Assembly (NCBI GenBank): GCA_900769995.1
Contig: CAAGIT010000161.1
Coordinates: 1-41,224 of the forward strand
DNA length: 41,224 nucleotides
Origin: an uncultured Oscillospiraceae bacterium
GTDB lineage: Bacteria > Bacillota > Clostridia > Oscillospirales > Oscillospiraceae
Direction: 5' to 3'
Position numbers and translations under genes: made by a program. Of this stretch, positions 1 through 8,575 are shown in pieces. The stretch's first letter is position 1. Each line of letters starts with the position of its first letter. Under the pieces are notes generated by a model, which did not search any database, had not been told where the DNA came from, and worked only from the letters and a program-made list of their open reading frames with translations.

Positions 1-1
1 C

Positions 2-484
2 GTCATCAAGAAGAACGAGCCCGTCGAGATCGTTGGTCTGGCCGACGAGAAGAAGCCCACCGTCGTTACCGACATCGAAATGTTCCACAAGCTGCTGGAC
101 TACGCTGAAGCCGGCGACAACATCGGCGCTCTGCTGCGTGGTATCGACAAGAAGAACATCGAGCGTGGCCAGGTTCTGTGCAAGCCCAACTCCATTCACC
201 CCCTGACCAAGTTCAAGGGCCAGGTTTACGTCCTGTCCAAGGAAGAAGGCGGCCGTCACACCCCGTTCTTCAACAACTATCGTCCGCAGTTCTATTTCCG
301 TACCACTGACGTTACCGGCATCATCACCCTTCCCGAAGGCGTTGAGATGTGCATGCCCGGCGACAACATCGACATGGATGTCGAGCTGATCACCCCGATT
401 GCTATCGAGGCAGGTCTTCGTTTCGCTATCCGTGAAGGTGGCCGTACCGTCGGTTCCGGTGTCGTTATCGGTATCAACGAGTAA
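2..484 (+). CDS. tuf: Elongation factor Tu, C-terminal part (5' end outside window)
   Basis: The reading frame is open from base 2 and gives the last 160 residues of EF-Tu, the GTPase that brings aminoacyl-tRNA to the ribosome. Visible are the end of domain 2 (GDNIGALLRGI, ERGQVLCKP) and domain 3 (HTPFFNNYRPQFYFRTTDVTG, MPGDNI, the near-terminal FAIREGGRTVGSGVV). These strings are almost invariant in bacterial EF-Tu, so identity is secure. The GTPase domain lies upstream of the window. A strong hairpin terminator follows 13 bases after the stop, so tuf closes its transcription unit. Codon use is strongly biased to C-ending codons, as expected for a highly expressed gene. Confidence 0.98.
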   Translation, partial: VIKKNEPVEIVGLADEKKPTVVTDIEMFHKLLDYAEAGDNIGALLRGIDKKNIERGQVLCKPNSIHPLTKFKGQVYVLSKEEGGRHTPFFNNYRPQFYFRTTDVTGIITLPEGVEMCMPGDNIDMDVELITPIAIEAGLRFAIREGGRTVGSGVVIGINE

Positions 485-497
485 TCTTTCATAAACC

Positions 498-530
498 ATG
501 CGGGGGCAGTTATCTGCCCCCGCATTTTTT
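498..530 (+). terminator. Intrinsic terminator of tuf
   Basis: A 12-bp perfect stem (ATGCGGGGGCAG, loop TTAT, CTGCCCCCGCAT) is followed by a run of six T. It begins 13 bases after the tuf stop codon. Confidence 0.95.
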
Positions 531-581
531 CTGTTTTCGAGCATTTTCGCAGAATAACATCGAATTATTTGGAAATTTTCC

Positions 582-610
582 TTGTGTATCCGCCGGTTAT
601 GCGGTAAAAT
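582..610 (+). promoter_or_regulatory. Probable housekeeping promoter of the O-acylation cluster
   Basis: TTGTGT (582-587), a 17-bp spacer and TAAAAT (605-610) lie 37 bases before the start codon of the SGNH gene, just after the tuf terminator. No other candidate is visible between the terminator and the gene. Confidence 0.6.
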
Positions 611-646
611 AGGCACAGTGATTTGAGCGATTCGGAGGCAAGTGTC

Positions 647-1540
647 ATGCAGATTTCAAAGCTGATTCCGTGGCTTTTGACAAGCGCTATCCTCGTTGTC
701 CTGCTGGTTTGGGTCATTTCTGCCATTGGCGGAGAGCCGGAGGAGGATGCGTCGACAAAGAAGGGCGTGCAGTACATTCAAATGCAGGAGGAAAAGGATC
801 CGCAGCAGGTCATTGCAAGCCTGCGCGGTGAGCCGACAGCTCCGACCGCACCGACACAGCCGAATACAGATCCGTCGGAATCTACGGACGGCGGCGACCC
901 GACCCCCGGTGAGAATGAAGATACGGCTGCTGCGCAGCGTGAACAGGAGCGGCAGGCACTGCGCACCCAAATCGAAAACGGTGAGGTCGATGTCTGGACG
1001 CTGTTTGATGAATATGTGATCTTGGGCGACTCCCGTGCTGTCGGCTTCTATTATTTTGACTTCCTGGACAAGAGCCGCGTTTTGGCAGATGGCGGCCATA
1101 CGATCCGCAATACGCCGGAGCTGATGTCCGAGATTGTTGCGCTGAATCCGAAGCATATCTATCTTTGCTACGGACTGAACGATGTGAGCATCGGTTATTG
1201 GGATACGCCGGAGGAATATGTAGAGGAATTTCGCACGTTGATCGAGTCGCTGCGGACGGAGCTGCCCAATGCCACCATCGTCATCAGCTCCATTCTCCCT
1301 GCGCGCGACCCCGCGTTCGACCTTAGCTCCCGCTGGTACCATATTCCGGAGTTCAGTGCCGCAGTTGAGGAGATGTGCAAGGAGATGGGAGTTGCGTTTG
1401 CCAACAACGACGAGATTTCCGAGATTTACGGCAGCCAGTATTGGCAGCCGGACGGGATTCATGTCCGACCGGAGTTTTATCCATATTGGGCGACCAATCT
1501 GATAATTGCGACAATGCGGGGGGATGCAGGCGATGTCTAA
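647..1540 (+). CDS. Membrane-anchored SGNH/GDSL-type hydrolase
   Basis: A 297-residue protein with one N-terminal membrane segment (about residues 7-27), a low-complexity Pro/Thr linker (about 65-100) and an extracellular SGNH-like domain. Block I is GDSR (catalytic Ser about 129), block III is GLND, and block V is DGIH (Asp 269, His 272), so all catalytic blocks are present. SGNH proteins beside MBOAT acyltransferases commonly transfer or remove O-acetyl groups on surface glycans; that role here is inference. ATG 647 is chosen because GGAGG (633-637) lies at a good distance; an in-frame TTG at 623 has no ribosome site. First gene of a tight operon: its end overlaps the next start by 8 bases. 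Confidence 0.85.
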   Translation: MQISKLIPWLLTSAILVVLLVWVISAIGGEPEEDASTKKGVQYIQMQEEKDPQQVIASLRGEPTAPTAPTQPNTDPSESTDGGDPTPGENEDTAAAQREQERQALRTQIENGEVDVWTLFDEYVILGDSRAVGFYYFDFLDKSRVLADGGHTIRNTPELMSEIVALNPKHIYLCYGLNDVSIGYWDTPEEYVEEFRTLIESLRTELPNATIVISSILPARDPAFDLSSRWYHIPEFSAAVEEMCKEMGVAFANNDEISEIYGSQYWQPDGIHVRPEFYPYWATNLIIATMRGDAGDV

Positions 1541-2015
1541 AGAGAGAGTATTTTCGGTTCTGCGTTGGCTTTGCGTCCTCGCAATGATCGTGTTTATCGC
1601 AACGCGCTTTGAGAGCCAGAGCATCAGCGAGGCAAGCATTGACGAGGTTGCTGCCGCAGCGACATCGAGGATGGACATGACGAATTTGCAGGTCGGTGAC
1701 AATCAGATGATCAAGCGTCTGTATTCGCTCAGCCCTGCGGATTATGAGGACTGCGTGCTCTACTATCCGATGACGAACATGGAAGCGGAGGAGCTGTTTA
1801 TCGTCAAGCTGTCGGACGTTGCACAGCAGGAAAGCGTTGTTTCCGCATTGCAGGCTCGGGTGGAAACCCAAAAAAATACATTTGACGGCTATGGATTCGA
1901 GCAGTATGACCTGCTGACCAATCACTGCATCATTTGCGCAGAGGGGAATTTCATCCTGTTTGTGGTTGGCGCGGATGCCGATGCGGTGCTCGATGCGTTT
2001 TTAGACGCACTGTAA
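1533..2015 (+). CDS. DUF4358-family protein of the MBOAT cluster
   Basis: A 160-residue protein with an N-terminal hydrophobic segment (about 6-22) and an extracytoplasmic domain. The motif ADYEDCVLYYP, the stretch ELFIVKLSD and ARVETQKNTF resemble the DUF4358 family, whose members occur in Clostridia, often beside MBOAT O-acyltransferase genes. Function is unknown; context suggests an accessory of surface-polymer O-acylation. The start is taken at ATG 1533, which overlaps the end of the SGNH gene; an in-frame ATG at 1524 is the alternative. A purine-rich ribosome site for the next gene begins right after the stop. Confidence 0.75.
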   Translation: MSKERVFSVLRWLCVLAMIVFIATRFESQSISEASIDEVAAAATSRMDMTNLQVGDNQMIKRLYSLSPADYEDCVLYYPMTNMEAEELFIVKLSDVAQQESVVSALQARVETQKNTFDGYGFEQYDLLTNHCIICAEGNFILFVVGADADAVLDAFLDAL

Positions 2016-2029
2016 AGGGGGAGTGACAG

Positions 2030-3451
2030 ATGGCATTTTCAACCTTGATTTTTCCCTTTGCGGTGCTTCCGCTGACGCTGCTGCTGTATGTCATTGTGCC
2101 GAAAAGGCTCCTGTGGCTGAAAAATACGGTGCTTTTGCTGTGCAGCCTAGTCTTTTTCGCATGGGGCGAACCGGCCTATCTTGTGCTGATGGCGCTGAGC
2201 CTGCTGTTCAACTATTTCAGCGGCCTGCAAATCGACAGCGCAATGTACGATGAAAAATTCCGCAAGGCGAAGCTGATCCTGACGTCCTCGGTCGTGGTGA
2301 ATCTGCTGCTTTTGGGCTTTTTCAAGTACTATGGCTTCCTTGCTTCCAATGTCGGCGCACTGTTTGGGCAGGAGTGGACGGTGCAGGAGCTGCCGGCTCC
2401 GATCGGTCTGTCGTTCTTTACCTTCTCGATCCTGTCGTACCTGTTCGATGTCTACCGCGATAAGGCACCGGTGGCAGAGAATTTCCTGAACTTCTCGCTC
2501 TATGTGACCTTCTTCCCCAAGCTCACGTCCGGCCCGATCGTGCAGTATGCGGATATGGAAGCGCAGCTATATGAGCGAAAAATGACCTGGGGCAAATTCG
2601 GTGCGGGTTCACGGCTGTTTTTGATCGGCCTGAGCAAGAAAATTCTGCTTGCCAACACCTTGGGCGTGACGTTTTATGCCGTTTCCGGACTGCCGCTCTC
2701 GTCCGTTTCGACCGTGACGGCGTGGCTCGGCGCGATCTGCTACACCCTGATGCTCTATTTTGACTTCGGCGGTTATTCGGATATGGCGGTCGGTCTGGGC
2801 AAAATGTTCGGCTTTGACTGGCAGAAGAACTTTGACTATCCCTACTGCGCCAACAGCATTACCGACTTCTGGCGGCGTTGGCACATCTCGCTCAGCTCGT
2901 GGTTCCGCGATTATGTGTACATCCCGCTGGGCGGCAGCCGCGAGGGTACAGGCCGCACGATCCGCAATCTGCTGATCGTCTGGCTGCTCACCGGCATTTG
3001 GCACGGCGCAAACTGGACGTTCATCTTCTGGGGTCTGTATTACGGCGCACTGCTTCTTTTGGAAAAGTTCGTATTCAACAGAGTTTTGCACCGCATCCCG
3101 TCGTTTATCCGCCGATTTTTTACTCTTTTGCTGGTGGTCGTTGGCTGGGTGTTTTTCTTCTCGCCCGATCTCGGCACGGCGTTTGGCTGGTTGGGCAGAA
3201 TGCTCGGCGGCGGTGAGGCAGGCTTCCTGGATGCCACGGCGAAGTATTATCTGAGCGGCTGCTGGCTCATCGTTCTGATTTCGGTGATCGCTTCTGCGCC
3301 GTGGGTTGCGAACTTCGGCAACCGTTGCCTGATGCGAAAGGATGGGACATGGCGCACGGTTTCCGTGGTGCTGTTTGCGATCCTGTTCCTGCTGTGCATT
3401 GCGGGCATGATGAACGCGACCTACTCCACATTCCTGTATTTCCAATTCTGA
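2030..3451 (+). CDS. MBOAT-family membrane O-acyltransferase (AlgI/DltB-like)
   Basis: A 473-residue polytopic protein of the usual length for AlgI/DltB-like MBOAT enzymes, which move acyl groups across the membrane onto surface polymers. Visible are the early SLVFFAWGEP segment, YLFDVYR, the FPKLTSGPI motif, YFDFGGYSDMA, FWRRWHISLSSWFRDYVYIPLGG (His 285) and TGIWHGANW, which holds the invariant catalytic His (325). All hallmark motifs are intact. The ribosome site AAGGGGGA lies 9 bases before ATG. Genes on both sides (SGNH hydrolase, DUF4358, DHHW protein) form the classic partner set, so acetylation of a secreted or wall polysaccharide is the best guess; the acceptor cannot be read from sequence. 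Confidence 0.93.
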   Translation: MAFSTLIFPFAVLPLTLLLYVIVPKRLLWLKNTVLLLCSLVFFAWGEPAYLVLMALSLLFNYFSGLQIDSAMYDEKFRKAKLILTSSVVVNLLLLGFFKYYGFLASNVGALFGQEWTVQELPAPIGLSFFTFSILSYLFDVYRDKAPVAENFLNFSLYVTFFPKLTSGPIVQYADMEAQLYERKMTWGKFGAGSRLFLIGLSKKILLANTLGVTFYAVSGLPLSSVSTVTAWLGAICYTLMLYFDFGGYSDMAVGLGKMFGFDWQKNFDYPYCANSITDFWRRWHISLSSWFRDYVYIPLGGSREGTGRTIRNLLIVWLLTGIWHGANWTFIFWGLYYGALLLLEKFVFNRVLHRIPSFIRRFFTLLLVVVGWVFFFSPDLGTAFGWLGRMLGGGEAGFLDATAKYYLSGCWLIVLISVIASAPWVANFGNRCLMRKDGTWRTVSVVLFAILFLLCIAGMMNATYSTFLYFQF

Positions 3452-3466
3452 TAGGAGGCGAGTTGG

Positions 3467-4639
3467 ATGGATCAAGAAAATATGGCTCGCCGCCGTCAAA
3501 GGCTTTATAAGCGCAACCGCACGCAGCAGGGATGCTCGCTTGCGCTGCTGCTGCTGGCGTTTTTGCTGCTGTTTCAGCTTGTGAATCTGATCGTGCCTAA
3601 CCGGGAATATTCCGAACAGGAGAACCGTATGCTGGCACAGAAGCCGGAGCTTACATGGGCCTCCCTGAACGATGGCAGCTATTTTGCCGATTGGGAGAGC
3701 TATCTTGCCGACCAGTTTGTAGCGCGTGATTTTTGGATCTCTCTGCAATTACGCTTTGGTAAGCTGATGGGTCAGACGACCTCCAACGGCGTCATTTTGG
3801 GCGACGATGGCTACCTGATGGAACCGCCGGCAGACCCGAATGAGGCGGCATTGGAGCGAAATCTTGCGGCGATCGATGCCTTTGCCGCAGCACATACGAC
3901 GGTCAAAATGTATATGACGGTCGTGCCGACGGCGGTCAGCATCCATACCGACAAGCTGCCGGACAACATTCCTCTGCGCGATCAGATAGCTGATTTGCAG
4001 GCGATGCAGGAAGCACTGAAAAACGTCAATTATCTGGACGTGACCGATGCTTTGCGCGAGCATAGCGATGAAAAGCTGTTCTACCGCACAGATCACCACT
4101 GGACGAGTCTGGCTGCAAGCTATGCGTTTCGGGAAATGGCAGCGCAAATGGGCATTTCCAATGTGCTCAACTACGATGTCTACCCCGTCACGACCACCTT
4201 TGAGGGGACGTTGGCATCCCGAAGCGGCCAGCATACCGATCGGGATACCATTGAGATTTATGTTCCGCAGACAGACGTGGAATATTATGTGACATTTGAG
4301 GACAGCAAGGAGACGACTGCCTCTCTTTATGTCAGCGATTGTCTGAAGGAGAAGGACAAATATACCGTCTTTTTCGGCGGCAACTATCCCCGTGTGGATG
4401 TTGTTACCACGGCAAACACCGGGAAAAACCTGCTCATTTTTAAGGATTCCTACGCAAACTGCTTTGTACAATTCCTGACGCCCTATTACGACCGCATCAT
4501 TCTGATCGACCCGCGCTATTACTACGGCGATGCGGAACGGCTCCTCGGGCAGCAGAAGATCACGGACGTTTTGTATCTTTACAACGCAAATACTTTCTTT
4601 GAGGATACCTCATTGGCAGATGTTTTGGGAGCAGAATAA
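3467..4639 (+). CDS. DHHW-motif protein (AlgJ/AlgX-like O-acetylation partner)
   Basis: A 390-residue protein with a basic N-terminus and one membrane segment (about residues 24-43). It then has the typical opening NREYSEQENRMLAQKPE, and the signature FYRTDHHWT with DHHW at residues 209-212. DHHW proteins are the clostridial relatives of AlgJ/AlgX, extracytoplasmic SGNH-like enzymes that accept acetyl from MBOAT partners. A late LLIFKDSYANCF resembles the catalytic Ser block. It begins 15 bases after the MBOAT gene, with AGGAGG as ribosome site, so the two are surely co-transcribed. Confidence 0.88.
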   Translation: MDQENMARRRQRLYKRNRTQQGCSLALLLLAFLLLFQLVNLIVPNREYSEQENRMLAQKPELTWASLNDGSYFADWESYLADQFVARDFWISLQLRFGKLMGQTTSNGVILGDDGYLMEPPADPNEAALERNLAAIDAFAAAHTTVKMYMTVVPTAVSIHTDKLPDNIPLRDQIADLQAMQEALKNVNYLDVTDALREHSDEKLFYRTDHHWTSLAASYAFREMAAQMGISNVLNYDVYPVTTTFEGTLASRSGQHTDRDTIEIYVPQTDVEYYVTFEDSKETTASLYVSDCLKEKDKYTVFFGGNYPRVDVVTTANTGKNLLIFKDSYANCFVQFLTPYYDRIILIDPRYYYGDAERLLGQQKITDVLYLYNANTFFEDTSLADVLGAE

Positions 4640-4655
4640 GTTTGGAGGTGAGTTT

Positions 4656-5312
4656 ATGACCTTTCAAGAAATTGCAAAAAATGAAACGATCCGCGCATAC
4701 ATTCGCCGCGCGGATGAATCGCTGATCGCGCTGGGCTATACCGAGCACAGCTTCGCCCATGTGACACACGTTGCGGAAACGGTCGGTTATATTCTGGAAA
4801 CGCTGGGCTACGATGCGCATACCGTTGAGATCGGCAGGATCGCGGGCTATTTGCACGACATCGGCAATCTGGTCAACCGCATTGACCATTCGCAGAGCGG
4901 CGCGGTTATGGCGTTTCAAATTCTGAACGGACTGGGCTTTCCTGCGGAGGATGTCGCAACGATCGTCACCGCCATCGGCAACCACGATGAGGGCACGGGC
5001 GTTCCCGTGAATGCGGTTGCTGCCGCGCTGATTTTGGCAGACAAGGCAGACGTTCGGAGAAGCCGCGTCCGCAATCAGGACACAACAAACTTTGATATTC
5101 ACGACCGTGTGAACTACTCCGTCAAAAAGTCGCTGGTCAAGATCAATGAGGATCGGACGATCGTCAAGCTGAAGCTGACGGTCGATACCCATTACAGCTC
5201 TGTGATGGATTATTTCGAGATTTTCATGCAGCGTATGCTGCTCTGCCGCCGAGCTGCCGCCACCCTGGGCCTGCAGTTCAAGCTCATCATCAATGAACAG
5301 CAGTTGGTTTGA
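4656..5312 (+). CDS. HD-domain metal-dependent phosphohydrolase
   Basis: A 218-residue cytoplasmic protein with the HD fold: HSFAHVTHV near residue 31, then GYLHDIGN (His 67, Asp 68), and GNHDEG further on. These are the metal ligands of HD phosphohydrolases, which cleave phosphate esters of nucleotides or related compounds; the substrate cannot be named. ATG 4656 is chosen because TTTGGAGGTG lies just upstream; the frame is open further 5' but only inside the preceding gene. It is 16 bases after the DHHW gene, so probably the last gene of that operon, though not obviously related in function. Confidence 0.85.
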   Translation: MTFQEIAKNETIRAYIRRADESLIALGYTEHSFAHVTHVAETVGYILETLGYDAHTVEIGRIAGYLHDIGNLVNRIDHSQSGAVMAFQILNGLGFPAEDVATIVTAIGNHDEGTGVPVNAVAAALILADKADVRRSRVRNQDTTNFDIHDRVNYSVKKSLVKINEDRTIVKLKLTVDTHYSSVMDYFEIFMQRMLLCRRAAATLGLQFKLIINEQQLV

Positions 5313-5336
5313 CTTGCACGCAAGAGTCCCCAACCA

Positions 5337-5365
5337 TTGACTTACGATTATGGAATGTGTATACT
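5337..5365 (+). promoter_or_regulatory. Promoter of the pyrophosphatase gene
   Basis: TTGACT (5337-5342), a 17-bp spacer and TATACT (5360-5365) lie 53 bases before the start codon. This is a near-consensus sigma-A promoter. Confidence 0.8.
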
Positions 5366-5418
5366 GAAGGTATCATAGGTTATGATAAAATGAGGCTTGG
5401 AAAAACAGGAGTTGTTTT

Positions 5419-7035
5419 ATGGATACGATTTATGTAACAGGACACCGGAACCCCGATACGGATTCCATCGTATCGGCGATGGCATATGCCGCTTTGCGCA
5501 ATGCCTTGGGTGATCGCGAATACCGCGCTGCACGTTTGGGGCACGTGAGTGATGAAACGCAGATGGTACTCGATCGCTTTGGCTTTACCGCGCCCGAGTG
5601 GGTCAAAACCATGCGCACGCAGGTCAGGGACTTGGTGTATGATACACCGCCGGCACTGTCAGCTGCGGTAACGGTCAGCCGCGCGTGGTCGGTGCTGACC
5701 GCAGACCGTACCATTGCCGCCATCCCCGTGACCAACGACGACGGTACGTTGTACGGCTTGCTCTCCGCGGGCGATATCGCCTCGTGCGATATGATGTCCA
5801 TTGAACGTCCGCACATTGATGAGATCCCCGTGTTCAATCTGCTGAGCGTTCTCGAGGGCAGAATTATGAATGATGCGGGCAATATGATCGATGCCGTGAC
5901 GGGTGATGTCTATATCGCGTTGCCGCAGAGCTGCGAAAATCTGCTCTTTTCCTCGAAGGAAAGTATTGTTGTTGTCGGCGACCAGCCGGATATGATCCGC
6001 CGTGCCCTGGATATCGGCGTGCAGTGCATCATCGTCTGTCAGGCGGAAATTGACGAGGAACTGCGTGAAAGACAGAGCGACACCTGCATTATCTCCACAC
6101 CCTTTGATGCCTACCGTGCCGTGCGTCTGATCTATCAGTCGCTGCCGATTTCGCGTATCTGCCACCGCGACAATCTGGAGTGCTTCCACCTCGATGATTT
6201 TGTGGACGATGTCCGCGAGGGTATGCTCCGAAGCCGCTACCGCTGCTACCCGGTTTTGGATGAAAATGAGCGTGTGGTCGGAACGCTCTCGCGATACCAT
6301 TTGATTCGTCCGCGCAGAAAACGCGTGGTGCTTGTTGACCACAATGAAACCGCGCAATCCGTTCCCGGTCTTGAACAGGCGGAGATTTTGGAGATCATTG
6401 ACCATCACCGCCTTGCCGATATTCAGACCGGAAACCCAATCTATTTCCGAAACGAGCCGGTCGGCAGTACGACCACGATCATCGCCGGAATGTATCAGGA
6501 AAAGGGCTTGATGCCGTCGGAAAAGCTCGCGGGCATGATGGCGGCGGCGATCGTTTCGGATACGGTCATGTTCAAATCCCCGACCTGTACCCAACGCGAC
6601 CGCAATATGGCGGAGCGTATGGCGCGCATTGCAAATGTTTCGCTCGAAGAGCTTGGACAGCAGATCTTCTCGGCCTCCTGGTCGGATGACAAATCTGCAA
6701 AGGCCTTGCTGTTTGCGGACTTCAAGGATTTCCATATCGCGGAGCATAAGCTGGGTGTCGGTCAGATCACCTGTGTCAACTCTGACCATATCCTGAAGCG
6801 CAAGGACGAATTTCTGGAAGAAATGGAAAAGACCAGACAGGCAAAGGGCTACAGCCTGATGCTCCTGATGCTGACGGACGTGCTGCTCGAGGGCACGCAG
6901 CTCATTTACCTTGGTGATGAGGACACCATTCGTCAGGCGTTTTCCGCAGATGCAAAGAACAATACCGTATTCCTGCCGCGCGTTATGTCGCGCAAGAAGC
7001 AGGTCATTCCCGCACTGTCTGCAATGTGGGGCTAA
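5419..7035 (+). CDS. Putative manganese-dependent inorganic diphosphatase with CBS and DRTGG domains
   Basis: A 538-residue DHH-superfamily protein. The N-terminus GHRNPDTDS carries metal ligands His 9, Asp 13 and Asp 15; VDHNE (Asp 307) and the DHH triplet (328-330) complete the active site. Between residues of about 70 and 300 sits a regulatory insert of two CBS halves around a DRTGG-like domain, as in family II pyrophosphatases whose activity responds to adenine nucleotides. It hydrolyses pyrophosphate to phosphate. Length fits the CBS-DRTGG subfamily. Ribosome site CAGGAG precedes the ATG. It has its own promoter and converges on the kinase gene at 7130, with which it shares the doubled hairpin at 7042-7110. 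Confidence 0.93.
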   Translation: MDTIYVTGHRNPDTDSIVSAMAYAALRNALGDREYRAARLGHVSDETQMVLDRFGFTAPEWVKTMRTQVRDLVYDTPPALSAAVTVSRAWSVLTADRTIAAIPVTNDDGTLYGLLSAGDIASCDMMSIERPHIDEIPVFNLLSVLEGRIMNDAGNMIDAVTGDVYIALPQSCENLLFSSKESIVVVGDQPDMIRRALDIGVQCIIVCQAEIDEELRERQSDTCIISTPFDAYRAVRLIYQSLPISRICHRDNLECFHLDDFVDDVREGMLRSRYRCYPVLDENERVVGTLSRYHLIRPRRKRVVLVDHNETAQSVPGLEQAEILEIIDHHRLADIQTGNPIYFRNEPVGSTTTIIAGMYQEKGLMPSEKLAGMMAAAIVSDTVMFKSPTCTQRDRNMAERMARIANVSLEELGQQIFSASWSDDKSAKALLFADFKDFHIAEHKLGVGQITCVNSDHILKRKDEFLEEMEKTRQAKGYSLMLLMLTDVLLEGTQLIYLGDEDTIRQAFSADAKNNTVFLPRVMSRKKQVIPALSAMWG

Positions 7036-7041
7036 AAAAAA

Positions 7042-7114
7042 CCGGAGCTGCAGCCGCAGCTCCGGTTCTCAGACTGTCAATAAAGTCCGGAGCTGCAGCC
7101 GCAGCTCCGGTTCT
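7042..7114. repeat. Tandem duplicated terminator hairpin separated by a 17-nt element terminus
   Basis: A 28-nt block at 7042-7069 recurs exactly at 7087-7114. Each contains a perfect 10-bp stem (CCGGAGCTGC, loop AGCC, GCAGCTCCGG). Between them, 7070-7086 reads CAGACTGTCAATAAAGT, identical to the end of the larger repeat element at 8605-8621. The hairpins end both the pyrophosphatase gene (forward) and the kinase-like gene (reverse; T-run complementary to 7034-7041). Confidence 0.92.
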
Positions 7115-7129
7115 GTTTTATGTTGTAAA

Positions 7130-7723
7130 TTATTTACACGCCGCTAAAATCAACGAAACACAGCCATCGATGCCGAGAGAACCGCTGTTGAGGCAGAGGT
7201 CATAGTTCTGCGCCTGACCCCAGATGCGGTCAGTGTAGTTCTTATAATAGACTCTGCGCTTTTGATCTTTCTCGAGCAAGCGCTTCTCGGGTGATTTTTC
7301 CTTGTGACCGTAGCGTTCAACGATGCGCTTTGCACGCGATTCCATGTCCGCGTGGATGAAAACGTGCAGACAATCCGGATGGTTGCGCAGGATATAATCC
7401 GCACAGCGGCCGACAATGACACAGTTGCCCTCGGCAGCGATTTCCTCGATGATGCGCACCTGCTCCAGATACAGCTTGTCATACATGGAAAGACCGTCGA
7501 TGGAATACTGATTTGTGTTCACGATGGAGAACAGAAAGCTGCTGCGCGCACTGGCATATTCGCCGCTTTCCTCGATAAATTCCGGCGAAAAACCGCAGCG
7601 TTCCGCGACCCGATTGACCAATTCGCGGTCATAGAAGGCATAACCGAGCTGTTCTGCAACCGCCCTGCCGATACTTCTGCCGCCGCTGCCGAATTCGCGG
7701 CTGATGGTGATGATCTGTTTCAT
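7130..7723 (-). CDS. Cytidylate kinase-like family protein
   Basis: A 197-residue P-loop kinase-like protein. The N-terminus ITISREFGSGGRSIGRAVA is the modified Walker A loop of the cytidylate-kinase-like family. FYDRELV and the EEIAAEGNCVIVGRCADYIL segment are also typical, and an Arg-rich lid region (ESRAKRIVERYGHKEKSP) follows. Unlike true Cmk it is short and lacks the standard NMP-binding insert, so its substrate is uncertain. The ribosome site GGGGG stands upstream of ATG. It has its own promoter at 7754-7782 and ends in the duplicated hairpin. Confidence 0.88.
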   Translation of the reverse strand: MKQIITISREFGSGGRSIGRAVAEQLGYAFYDRELVNRVAERCGFSPEFIEESGEYASARSSFLFSIVNTNQYSIDGLSMYDKLYLEQVRIIEEIAAEGNCVIVGRCADYILRNHPDCLHVFIHADMESRAKRIVERYGHKEKSPEKRLLEKDQKRRVYYKNYTDRIWGQAQNYDLCLNSGSLGIDGCVSLILAACK

Positions 7724-7753
7724 ACAAATACCCCCTTCATTTTCCTCAATTAT

Positions 7754-7782
7754 ATTATAGCACAGTCGGATGAATGACGCAA
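7754..7782 (-). promoter_or_regulatory. Promoter of the cytidylate kinase-like gene
   Basis: On the reverse strand TTGCGT (7782-7777), a 17-bp spacer and a perfect TATAAT (7759-7754) lie 30 bases before the start codon. Confidence 0.8.
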
Positions 7783-7792
7783 AGCATATTTC

Positions 7793-8515
7793 TCAGCGCA
7801 GACGAAAATTCGGAAAAATTTTACGCAGGTGAAGCTCCAGCTCCGAAAAACTGCCGTGCGGAATGTCGGAGATGTCGCGATTTTTGGTGTTGATAAGACA
7901 TGGTGTCAGTAAGAATACCGGGATGCCCAACTCCATTGCGGCCAGATCCTCGGATGCGTCGTTGCCGACCATCAGGCACTCGGAGGGTTCGCAGTCCAGC
8001 TCCGCCAAAATATCGGCGTAGTAAGCGGGATTTGGCTTGCAGTGACGGGAGTTTTCATAGGTCGTGATATAGGCGAAATCCTCCGGTGCAAGACCTGCCC
8101 AGCGAATACGCGCTTCGGTCGCAACGGCAGGGAAGATGGGATTGGTTGCCAAAACGCATCGGACACCGAGCACCTTGAGTGACGAGATCAGATACCTGGC
8201 TTCGGGCGCAAAGCCGCAGGCATGGCGTACGTGATCGAACTCGGTGGCATAGAACCGCTCAAAATCCTGTTCCCGTGCACGTGCGTCCTCGCCAAACTGC
8301 GCGGCAAATGCGTCCCAAAAGACCTCGCGGTTCAGCGCTGCGCCGTTGTTCTTTACCATTGCACCGGTGCCTTTCCATAACGCATCGATCAAATCCTTCG
8401 GCGCGTAGCCGTAGGGTGCGGCAAACCGCGTCAAGCCGCCGAAATACGCCTGTAAAAATTTCTCCTGCTCCATTGGCAGCAGGGTACCGTCCAAATCGAA
8501 TAGTATCGTTGTCAT
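7793..8515 (-). CDS. HAD-family hydrolase (phosphatase)
   Basis: A 240-residue HAD phosphatase. Motif I is FDLDGTLLP (nucleophile Asp 8), motif II is the LATNP region, the Lys of motif III lies in SRHCKPNPAYY, and motif IV is VGNDASED. A helical cap sits between motifs I and II. Substrate unknown; small phosphorylated metabolites are usual. The start is taken at ATG 8515: upstream GGAAAGGA fits a ribosome site, and the longer open frame would place 25 unrelated residues before the catalytic strand. It is transcribed from its own promoter. Confidence 0.9.
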   Translation of the reverse strand: MTTILFDLDGTLLPMEQEKFLQAYFGGLTRFAAPYGYAPKDLIDALWKGTGAMVKNNGAALNREVFWDAFAAQFGEDARAREQDFERFYATEFDHVRHACGFAPEARYLISSLKVLGVRCVLATNPIFPAVATEARIRWAGLAPEDFAYITTYENSRHCKPNPAYYADILAELDCEPSECLMVGNDASEDLAAMELGIPVFLLTPCLINTKNRDISDIPHGSFSELELHLRKIFPNFRLR

Positions 8516-8537
8516 TTTCGCACGTCCTTTCCCGCAC

Positions 8538-8566
8538 AGTATACCACGGATGACGCTCCCGCGCAA
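8538..8566 (-). promoter_or_regulatory. Promoter of the HAD hydrolase gene
   Basis: Reverse-strand TTGCGC (8566-8561), a 17-bp spacer and TATACT (8543-8538). It lies just after the outer terminator copy of the neighbouring repeat element, which shields it from rplT read-through. Confidence 0.75.
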
Positions 8567-8575
8567 GTAAAGAAA

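Noticed and set aside
656..1702. A 348-codon open frame on the reverse strand
   Set aside because: Overlaps the SGNH hydrolase gene completely, has no start signal and no recognisable domain.
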